Below are positions 46,426 to 53,916 of a stretch of 64,000 bases of DNA, piece after piece. The position numbers and the translations under genes are program-made. This stretch comes from Candidatus Kapaibacterium sp. (lineage in GTDB: Bacteria; Bacteroidota; Ignavibacteria; Kapaibacteriales; HRBIN21). Position 1 is the stretch's first letter. Each line of letters opens with the position of its first letter. Location: the NCBI GenBank assembly GCA_025059875.1, contig JANXCT010000001.1, positions 496,001-560,000 of the forward strand. Direction: 5' to 3'. The notes beneath the pieces were generated by a model, which was not told the DNA's origin, searched no databases, and saw only the letters and a list, made by a program, of their open reading frames with translations.

Positions 46426-46477
46426 CGACTACAGCTCCAGGCTATGGGGTACCTCGTGCATAGCGCTGGTTGCCGTC

Positions 46478-48169
46478 TCAGTAGACGAGCACCGTAGAGT
46501 GCCAGACTCGGGCCAGCGCAGGGGAGGCAATCCGACACAGGTAGACGCCTCTGGCCAATGAGGAGCCAAGTGGGAGAGCATGCCACCTCGCTCCCAGTTG
46601 GGGGAGCATCCACTCTGCAACACGCTCTCCGGTCGGAGAGAAGAGTTCAACTGAGGCAGTCGTAATTCCCTCTTGCGGTAAGGAGAGCCATAGATGCCCC
46701 TCACTGTAGCGTACTGTCGGTGAAAGGTTCGGTGAGCTCGGGACACTTGCTGGCGGGGTTAGGGGGATGACGGTGCCGTCGGGTAGGACTAGAATCGGCT
46801 GGAGGTCTGGACCGTTGCCATTGGCAGCTGGGTTGGCAAAGCCTGTGACGACCAGGACTGCAGCTCTGCCGTTGTGGGGTGAGAGGTTGAGGACGTATTC
46901 GGAAGGTAGCCCGCGGAGGGTGTCGGCAGAAGCTGGGAGCTCCCGATAGGGTGCAGTGCTAGCGAAGGATAGCCCTTCTGCAATGGTCTGTCCTCCAACT
47001 CTGAGGGTGACAGCTGGTGCATCGGTGACCGCGTGTACTGCACTGAGGGCAACTGTGCCAGGCGAGCTCTGAAGTTGGAGCGGGAAGGTGACAATCGTGA
47101 GGTCTGTTGGGCGACCTTCAGGGTTCGGAGCAAAGTTCTGTGGCGATAGGACACCGCAGACCACAGCGCCGATCTGCACACCGGAGGGGAGGATGACCGT
47201 GAAACTGCGCAGAGTGTCTCGGACGTCGCGGCTGTTGCTCGGGGCGAGACCTATTGTCAGTGGCCTCTCTGCAGGGAGCTCCATGACGGGTGTGGTGCTC
47301 CGGAAACCGAAGTCGTCGACTCGTGTCCCGTTGAGGTACACGTCCACAAGGCGGAGCTGTGGGTCTGGGCTAGCATGAATAATCTGGACCTGAGCCGTCG
47401 GGTTGGCCGCATCCAGCCGTTGGAATTCGATGATTGTACCGTCCAAGAAGACTGCATGGAGCCCTAAACTAGCCCCGTTCTGGTTGCGTGCTGGTTGGGC
47501 GAAGCCAGAGAGCACTAGGAGTCCGGAGCTCCCCTCAAAAGGGCGGAGGTCGCCACGGAAACGAGCTATAGGAGAGCCGTCCGAGCTCACGAGTTCCACT
47601 GTCAGCGTGTCGGCAGGCAGCAACCCTTGGACGATGGTGCCGTAGCTAGCGCTTCCAGTGTAGAGGGGCTGCCCGTTTCCCCTTAGAATGCGGAGTCGTG
47701 GGACATCGGTTGCAGCATGGGTGAAGGCAAGCCAGACACGATCTGTGTCACTCATGATGGGGACCTCTTGGATGAGGAGCCGTGCTGCTGTGCTGAGCCC
47801 ATCAGGGTTTGGGGCAAACCGCTGGGGAACTCGGAGACCTAGGAAGACCAGGATGTAATCCCGTTCCGGCTGAGGGGCAAGGGTGATAGTGGCTACAGCA
47901 TTCGATGCCCCAGTGCTACCTTCTGGCAGTACAGAGATACGGTATGACAAGCCTGGACCGGCTAGGACTTCCCTCCGAAAGCTGAGCTGACGGAAAGGCA
48001 GTCCAAGCTGCAGCCAGTCGCCGTCGTAGTAGACATCTACTCGCTCCAGCTCCGGATCTGCAGTGGCGTGCAGCACAGAGAAGCTGGCAATCTGGGCATA
48101 TGCCGAGACTATAGCCACACTCGTCGCGATGCCAATCCACCCGATGCGCTGCAGCATGTGCGGCCTCAC
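46478..48169 (-). CDS. Exported DUF4397 repeat protein with T9SS sorting domain
   Basis: The 563-residue protein has a signal peptide ending near AYAQ (residue 26) and four DUF4397 repeats: SVLHATADPELERVDVYYDG, AFTHAATDVPRLRILRGN, QIIHASPDPQLRLVDVYLNG and SAVHAVTDAPAVTLRVGG, at about residues 28, 147, 261 and 381. The last 70 residues resemble a T9SS type A signal (LWLSLPQEG, ELFSPTGERVAEW, LARGVYLCRI, terminal VLVY). DUF4397 is a surface or periplasmic beta domain of unknown function. An ATG at 48157 is an alternative start. The exporter gene follows 52 nt downstream. Confidence 0.8.
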   Translation of the reverse strand: MRPHMLQRIGWIGIATSVAIVSAYAQIASFSVLHATADPELERVDVYYDGDWLQLGLPFRQLSFRREVLAGPGLSYRISVLPEGSTGASNAVATITLAPQPERDYILVFLGLRVPQRFAPNPDGLSTAARLLIQEVPIMSDTDRVWLAFTHAATDVPRLRILRGNGQPLYTGSASYGTIVQGLLPADTLTVELVSSDGSPIARFRGDLRPFEGSSGLLVLSGFAQPARNQNGASLGLHAVFLDGTIIEFQRLDAANPTAQVQIIHASPDPQLRLVDVYLNGTRVDDFGFRSTTPVMELPAERPLTIGLAPSNSRDVRDTLRSFTVILPSGVQIGAVVCGVLSPQNFAPNPEGRPTDLTIVTFPLQLQSSPGTVALSAVHAVTDAPAVTLRVGGQTIAEGLSFASTAPYRELPASADTLRGLPSEYVLNLSPHNGRAAVLVVTGFANPAANGNGPDLQPILVLPDGTVIPLTPPASVPSSPNLSPTVRYSEGHLWLSLPQEGITTASVELFSPTGERVAEWMLPQLGARWHALPLGSSLARGVYLCRIASPALARVWHSTVLVY

Positions 48170-48895
48170 GGAGAGAGGTACGACTAACCGCGCTGCAAAT
48201 TAAGAGACAGCCGGGATTGCTAGAACAGAGCTCGTCAGAGGTCTGCGAAGAAAGCAGGGAAAGGCGCGCGGGAGCGGCTCTTTGCCTCTACGCTGGGGGC
48301 GAGGTAGTACGTCGATTGATGTCGGTGGAGGGCCCCGTCAGGCTGGATGCTGGAACGCTCCTCGGCAAGAGGGGGAGTTGTAGATGAGGTCTCGCCAAAA
48401 GAGGCGTACGTACCGTTCTGTGCTGCTATCGGCAATTGAAGGGTACTGGAGTGTGGACAAGCTCATCTCCGGGCACTTTGCGCTTCTCTGGGAGGGCGCG
48501 AGTGAATGGCTTGGTGAAGCCCCTTGACGGCTAATCCTAGGTTTCCCGTCCCAGGTATAGCGGTAACCGTGCGCAAGGGTAGCGCTGGTCACCTTTAGCA
48601 GTTTGAGAAGCTTCGGGGGTCTGGTGCCCGCTCAGGTCTGGAGACCCGCTCTGGAGCTAGCGTTACGGCGTCATAGCCCTCGGAGGCGACGGTTGGCTTC
48701 AGCCCCATGCTCTCCGCAATCCGTAAGGGAATGCACTGCATCCGGCATATCGTCCACAGAGGACAGGAGCATAGCCAGGTTTGGTATGCGTGATGCGCTG
48801 TTCAGTGGTGGGATGTTCCTCGTTCGCTGTGGGAAGATGCCGTGCCGCGCGGTAGTCTGTGTTGGGACTTGCTGCGCAAGGTGCAGGTAGCACGG
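48170..48895. other. 726-bp stretch without a convincing gene
   Basis: No conserved protein or known structural RNA is visible. The largest minus-strand frame (48338-48592, 84 codons) and a TTG-started frame at 48235-48435 (66 codons) have plausible codon use but overlap each other in different frames, as in a decayed or frameshifted gene. A TAATTTGC near 48195-48202 (minus) is a partial promoter match for the DUF4397 gene. I found no tmRNA, RNase P or SRP RNA signature on either strand. Confidence 0.4.
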
Positions 48896-51800
48896 TCACG
48901 GCAGATAGATCAGGGGATGGCTCTCCAGGACTGTTCCATCGGCCCAAAGGAGGCAGTAGTAGGTACCAGCGCTAAGGTGTGCCAAGGGGATTTGCCAGGG
49001 ATGGCCACAGAGGCGAGCAGCTTCGCCTTCTGCAATCCGCAGGAGCCGACGCCCAAGGGCGTCGTAGAGCTCGATCCGGACGTACCGAGGAAGCTGGTGG
49101 CCGCAGTGGAGCCAGACGTGGACGCCGTCACCCGTTGCTGGCTGCAGGGTGATGGTAAGGAGGCGGTCTGTGGGGATCGGAGAAGGTTTTCCTACAGAGG
49201 TAGGGATGTGGAAGCCGGCAATCTTGTAGATGTTGCCGGAGAAGTCTGTGACCCAAAAGCCTCGGTCAGTGGGATCGTACTCCACGCCTCTAGCATTGAT
49301 GTTGGCCCCGCGGCGCGTGAATAGCGTTAGGCTGTCGGTCGGTCCTGCGGGCAGAGGGAGCGGAATCCGGAAGAGGTAAGAGGCCGCCAATGAACCGCCA
49401 GAGAAGTCCGTGACAACGTGGTAGAGCTCGTTGTCAGCTTCACTCACAGCGAGTCCGCGTGGTCCGCTAGGTAGCCGGGAAGGATTAGGATGAGTGGATT
49501 CTACAGCACCCGTTACAGGATTGACGACGTAGAGGCGCTGTTGCCCATCGCGCTCTGCGACGATTAGCTTGCTGTTGTAGAAGCAGAGTCCTGTTGGGTA
49601 GCTGGCAGGGCTAGGATACTGCCGCACTAGCCTGCCTGTGGTGTCCAAAACAAGGATGAGGCCAGAGCTTCCTTGGGCCGTGCTGTTGAGTTTGTGGACG
49701 TAGAGCAGTCCATTGGCTCGGTCTATGGTAAGGTCCGTGTAGAGGCTGTCTCCACCAGGGATGCGCACTTCCTTCTCCACTTGGAGAGTTGCTACGTTGA
49801 GCTTGTACAGGTATGGTGTGTAGAAGCTTGTCGTCCACAGGCCTCCACGCCCGTCGGAGGCAATACCATACGGGACATGCGCAGTGCTCGCATCGACCAG
49901 CACAGCGCCGCGATGTCGCTCCAGGAGTGTGAAGGTTGGGGTAATGCGTACTTGGCTGGGATCAGCCGTTGATGTGACCCGGACTCGCACCCAGATACTC
50001 GGGCGGTTGGGGGAGAGCCACCGTAAGGAGGTCGAAGTAACCCCGTCGGCAATGAGCTCCCAGCTGCGTCCATCGTCCAGAGAGAATTCTACCCGAACGG
50101 GTGGGGTGAAGCCGTACCAGGAGATAGTTACCGGCGAGCCGGCAACGAAAACCTCTCCGCCGGCTGGGGCTGTGATGGCTGGTTCGGCAATGGGTCCTGT
50201 CGGTAGCGGGATTTCCCACATGGAGCGGCCATGAGTGGCTGCCCGTAGGACTCGACGACGGTGGTGGATTGCCAGATCCACCACGGGCGAGCGTGGGAGC
50301 CCTACGCCATAGGGAAACCACGTCGCTCCCCCATCGAGGGAAGCAAACACCCCAATATCTGTGCCGACGAAGATGTGGCGTTCGTTGAGCGGGTCTATGA
50401 CAATAGCGTTGACTGGGATATCGGGCAGCCCAGAACTAATGTCATGCCAGCTCTGCCCCCCATCAGTGCTGCGCCATACGTGGCCGCTACCAAACCCTGA
50501 GACGGTGACGTAGACTGTCTGGGGATCGGCCTCAGAGAGGGCAAAGTCCGTGACGAAGCGATTGGGAAGCCCGTTCCGTCCGACGTCAGTCCAGTTCTGG
50601 CCACCATCGGTCGTGCGCCAGACTTCTCCGCGCATGTTGCCGATGAAGATGACCGAGGGGTCAGCAGGTGAGATTCCGATCGCAGTTATGGAGGCGCTCA
50701 TTGGCGGGGAGATAGGTTCCCAAGAGTCTCCGCCGTTATACGTAGCATAGAGGCGCCGCCGTCCGTGGTAGAGCGTCTGCGAGTTAGTGGGGTCCATCAC
50801 GAGCGGGGCTGACCAGTAGCCAGGATCATTCGGGTCGATCCCACGGGTGATGCGCTGGAAGCTGCCAGTGGCTAGGTTCCGTTTCCAGAGATCACCGTTC
50901 GGGAATTCGCCGTAGAGGATGTCGGGATTGTCGTGGTCAACGACGACGAAGAAGCCGTCCCCGCCAGCTACCATGCTCCAGTTGCCCCCACGGTTCCCCA
51001 GAGTTCCGTTGTCTTGTGTCCCCCCGTAGTTGACGTCGTCTCGGGACTGGTCAATTGCCATCGCGTAGAACTGAGTGACGGCAAGCCCGTTGTTGATCGC
51101 CGTCCACGTCGCCCCAGCATCCGTGCTGCGGTACATGCCGCCGTCATTGCCAGCGTAGACGATGTTAGGATTGAGCGGGTTAAAGGCAGCAGCGTGCTGG
51201 TCTACGTGGACGTGTCCACCGGAGTAGCCGTGCGTGACGTTGGTCCAAGTAGTACCCCCATCAGTGGTGCGGTAGATGTCGATCCCACCTGCCAACACTA
51301 TGTTGGGGTTGGTCGGGTGGATGACGACGTACGCATTGTACCATCCCTGACCGTTGAAGAAGCTTTCTTGGCCTTGGTAGACGAGCTGCCACTGGCGCCC
51401 GCGGTTGGTGGATTTGTAGATGGCCCCGATCCCACCGCTACCGTTCTGCTCCACGAGGGCATAGAGGATCTCCGGAGCTGAGGGTGCCTGCTGGACGCAC
51501 ACACGCCCGAGTGCGCTTGGTAGCCCGTTGCTCCGGAAGGTCCAGGTGATGCCGCCATCAGTGGAGTGATAGACGCCGCGGCCGGCGACACCGATGAAGA
51601 ACTCCGCCGTGTCGTTGGGGTTGATGCTAATGTCGGTAACGCTGCCAACGAAGGTCCGGCTCCACGTCTGCCCAGCATCGGTAGAGCGCCAGAAGCCAGC
51701 GTAGTTCTTCGTTGCCCCAGCTACGATGAGGCGGGGATTGCGAGGATGCACCTCAATTTTGGAGAATGCTCCAACGTGCGTTAGACCAATCGGTGTCCAG

Positions 51801-52354
51801 CTTTCACCCCCATCAGTGGATTTGAAGATGCCAGCTCCGAAGTAGGAGTCAATGTTGTTGCTCATCTCGCCGGTAGCAGCGTAGATGATATTGGGTGCCG
51901 TTGGGTCGATGGCGAGGGCGCCAAATGAGAGTGAGTTCCCGTCGTCGAAGAGGGGCTGCCACGTCTGTCCGCCATCGGTGGTGCGCCAGATGCCTCCTGC
52001 TGCAGCGCCAATGTATACCCAGCCCTCCTTCGTTGGATGGTGAACGACAGTCCGGATGCGCCCGCCGATATGGAAAGGTCCGATCGGCTGCCAGCGAGGC
52101 TGGAGTGATTGGAAACCGACCTTGCCCATAGTCCGTTCCAAGGACCGGGCCTGTTCTAACGCCCTTAGCCGAGCCCCTTCTGGGATACGCTCGAACGGGT
52201 AAGCACGGGGAAAGCGGAAGGCCTCTTCACGTACACGCGGATTCTCTTTGCCGCGGATTTGCAGATACTCCTCAGTTGCACTACTCCCGGCGGGGAGTAG
52301 CAGGAGGCATACGAATGACAGCAAGCTGCACAGGTGTACCATAGTGGTTCGCAC
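48896..52354 (-). CDS. Large secreted Asp-box (BNR/VPS10-like) beta-propeller protein with T9SS sorting domain
   Basis: The 1152-residue protein has a signal peptide (residues 1-26), at least ten Asp-box repeats with the S/T-x-D-G-G-x-x-W core (for example WRTTDGGQTW, FKSTDGGESW, YHSTDGGITW, WRSTDGGQSW) spread over residues about 125-690, then a beta domain (EPAITAPAGGEVF), a second propeller-like part (about 810-1060) and a C-terminal T9SS sorting region (RIELYDALGRRLLRI, LSAGTYYCLLW, IYLP). Asp-boxes are structural; they occur in sialidases and sortilin-like receptors, and no catalytic set is evident. Probably a surface-exposed binding or hydrolytic protein. Confidence 0.82.
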   Translation of the reverse strand: MRTTMVHLCSLLSFVCLLLLPAGSSATEEYLQIRGKENPRVREEAFRFPRAYPFERIPEGARLRALEQARSLERTMGKVGFQSLQPRWQPIGPFHIGGRIRTVVHHPTKEGWVYIGAAAGGIWRTTDGGQTWQPLFDDGNSLSFGALAIDPTAPNIIYAATGEMSNNIDSYFGAGIFKSTDGGESWTPIGLTHVGAFSKIEVHPRNPRLIVAGATKNYAGFWRSTDAGQTWSRTFVGSVTDISINPNDTAEFFIGVAGRGVYHSTDGGITWTFRSNGLPSALGRVCVQQAPSAPEILYALVEQNGSGGIGAIYKSTNRGRQWQLVYQGQESFFNGQGWYNAYVVIHPTNPNIVLAGGIDIYRTTDGGTTWTNVTHGYSGGHVHVDQHAAAFNPLNPNIVYAGNDGGMYRSTDAGATWTAINNGLAVTQFYAMAIDQSRDDVNYGGTQDNGTLGNRGGNWSMVAGGDGFFVVVDHDNPDILYGEFPNGDLWKRNLATGSFQRITRGIDPNDPGYWSAPLVMDPTNSQTLYHGRRRLYATYNGGDSWEPISPPMSASITAIGISPADPSVIFIGNMRGEVWRTTDGGQNWTDVGRNGLPNRFVTDFALSEADPQTVYVTVSGFGSGHVWRSTDGGQSWHDISSGLPDIPVNAIVIDPLNERHIFVGTDIGVFASLDGGATWFPYGVGLPRSPVVDLAIHHRRRVLRAATHGRSMWEIPLPTGPIAEPAITAPAGGEVFVAGSPVTISWYGFTPPVRVEFSLDDGRSWELIADGVTSTSLRWLSPNRPSIWVRVRVTSTADPSQVRITPTFTLLERHRGAVLVDASTAHVPYGIASDGRGGLWTTSFYTPYLYKLNVATLQVEKEVRIPGGDSLYTDLTIDRANGLLYVHKLNSTAQGSSGLILVLDTTGRLVRQYPSPASYPTGLCFYNSKLIVAERDGQQRLYVVNPVTGAVESTHPNPSRLPSGPRGLAVSEADNELYHVVTDFSGGSLAASYLFRIPLPLPAGPTDSLTLFTRRGANINARGVEYDPTDRGFWVTDFSGNIYKIAGFHIPTSVGKPSPIPTDRLLTITLQPATGDGVHVWLHCGHQLPRYVRIELYDALGRRLLRIAEGEAARLCGHPWQIPLAHLSAGTYYCLLWADGTVLESHPLIYLP

Positions 52355-52370
52355 TGTTGTTGGTTCGCCA

Positions 52371-52378
52371 CAAACTTA
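52371..52378 (-). promoter_or_regulatory. TAnnTTTG promoter of the Asp-box protein
   Basis: TAAGTTTG on the minus strand, 16 nt before the ATG at 52354 and 28 nt before the ATG at 52342. The spacing seen elsewhere (26-46 nt) favours the second ATG. Confidence 0.6.
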
Positions 52379-52408
52379 GCGTTTGTTAAAGGAAGTTCTG
52401 CAGTCAGC

Positions 52409-52585
52409 TCACAGTCGGACGAGCCGCTCGTAGATGAGCTTGAAGGCAGCGAAAGCAAGGAGGAGGAAGAGCAGGAGTCCAACCCACCACCCGTATTCCT
52501 CCCCGATGACGACGATCGCAATGGAGAGGAAGAAGACCGTGACGGAGGTTAGCAGGAAGATGCCTACCATGCGCAGCAGTTCCAT
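52409..52585 (-). CDS. Small two-helix membrane protein (58 residues)
   Basis: The product has two hydrophobic helices, about residues 5-27 and 32-50, with a charged turn (IGEEYGW) between and a basic tail (KLIYERLVRL). The longer open frame back to 52672 overlaps hflX and is not needed. The ATG at 52585 is 8 nt after the hflX stop, so it is likely the last gene of the glgP-hflX operon. I do not recognise a family. Confidence 0.6.
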   Translation of the reverse strand: MELLRMVGIFLLTSVTVFFLSIAIVVIGEEYGWWVGLLLFLLLAFAAFKLIYERLVRL

Positions 52586-52593
52586 TGCTGAGC

Positions 52594-53916
52594 TCAGGCG
52601 TGGTGTGGGATCACAGTGTGGAGGTACAAGGCGTACTGTTGGCGTAGTCGCTCGCCGACAGCGGTGGGGCACCGAATCTGGAGTAGCATGCCCTGCTCTA
52701 GAGCTTCTTGCCGTACGAGCTCACCAGCAGTGCGGAGTCCGTAGAGTGTCCGAGCTTCCGTGTACGGGATCAGGAAGGTCATCAGCTCCGTCTGCCCTTC
52801 GTATGCCTGCTGGAGTGCTAGGAGGAGGCGGCGGAGGTTGATGCCGCGTTCAGCCGAAATGAAGACTGCTGAGCTGAACTCCACCTCTAGCTCTCGAAGG
52901 CGTTCCCGGTCGTGGATTAAGCGGTCAACTTTGTTGAACACTAGGACAGTAGGCTTGTCGTGGGCTCCCAGCGTGCGGAGTGTTTCGTCAACGACGCGGA
53001 TATGCTCTCGGAAGTGGGGATGAGAGGCGTCAACGACATGGATCAGGATGTCGGCTTCCTGGACTTCAGCCAAAGTGCTGTGGAAGGCAGCGATGAGCTG
53101 AGGTGGAAGCTTGCGCAGGAAGCCGACCGTATCGGAGAGAAGGGCTATTTGCCCATTGGGTAGTCGGAAGCGGCGGACAGTAGTGTCGAGTGTTGCGAAG
53201 AGGCGATCGGCAACGAGGACAGGGGCTCCTGTCAGGGCCCGCATGAGAGTAGATTTGCCAGCATTTGTGTATCCGACGAGGGCAAACCGTGGCAGTGCCT
53301 CCCGCCCTTTACGTCGTTGGGCACGCTGCTGGGCTATCTGCTGTAGCTTGCGCTGGAGGACCTGAATCCGGCGCCGGATGAGACGACGGTCAGTCTCCAG
53401 CTGAGTTTCACCAGGTCCCCGGGTACCAATCCCACCAGCCTGTCGTGAGAGGTGGGTCCAGAGTCGGCTTAGGCGAGGCAGGAGGTATTGGAGTTGGGCT
53501 AACTCTACTTGGAGCTGCGCCTCTTGGGTGCGGGCTTGCATGGCGAAGATCTGCAGAATGACCCCGGGCCGATCCAGCACCTTCACGCCCCATGCCCGCT
53601 CCAGGTTGCGGACCTGCACCGGCGAAAGTTCATCGTCGAAGACGACGGCGGAGACTCCGGAGTGATGGATGAGGGGCTTCAGCTCTTCAACCTTCCCACG
53701 CCCGATGAAAGTCGCGACGTCTGGAGCAGAGCGTTCTTGCCAAAATACCCCAACCACTTCGCCTCCGGCGCTGTGGACCAATGCTTCCAGTTCCTGCAGG
53801 TGATCGAGGAATTCCGACCGTGGTAGCGGGCGGCGAAGGAGACCTACGAGGAAGACGCGCTCTCGTGTCTCAGGTGTCTGCACGCTCCTTCCTGCTTTGA
53901 CTGTCAGAGCTACCAC
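52594..53916 (-). CDS. hflX: GTPase HflX
   Basis: HflX is a ribosome-associated GTPase that splits stalled or stressed ribosomes. The 440-residue protein has the HflX N-terminal domain (FLDHLQELEALVHSAGGEVVG, about residues 36-57), GGIGTRGPGETQLE before the G domain, G1 GYTNAGKST, G3 DTVGFLRKLP and G4 FNKVD. The ATG at 53916 overlaps the phosphorylase gene by 47 nt; a GTG at 53883 preceded by AAGGAG would cut the overlap to 14 nt and is equally likely. Confidence 0.95.
   Translation of the reverse strand: MVALTVKAGRSVQTPETRERVFLVGLLRRPLPRSEFLDHLQELEALVHSAGGEVVGVFWQERSAPDVATFIGRGKVEELKPLIHHSGVSAVVFDDELSPVQVRNLERAWGVKVLDRPGVILQIFAMQARTQEAQLQVELAQLQYLLPRLSRLWTHLSRQAGGIGTRGPGETQLETDRRLIRRRIQVLQRKLQQIAQQRAQRRKGREALPRFALVGYTNAGKSTLMRALTGAPVLVADRLFATLDTTVRRFRLPNGQIALLSDTVGFLRKLPPQLIAAFHSTLAEVQEADILIHVVDASHPHFREHIRVVDETLRTLGAHDKPTVLVFNKVDRLIHDRERLRELEVEFSSAVFISAERGINLRRLLLALQQAYEGQTELMTFLIPYTEARTLYGLRTAGELVRQEALEQGMLLQIRCPTAVGERLRQQYALYLHTVIPHHA

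Noticed and set aside
48170-48895. Possible tmRNA, RNase P RNA or SRP RNA in the long gap
   Set aside because: I looked for the tag-frame and T-arm of tmRNA, GAGGAAAGTCC/ACAGAA of RNase P, and the GGTCAGG...GGAAGCAGC domain of SRP RNA on both strands and found none.
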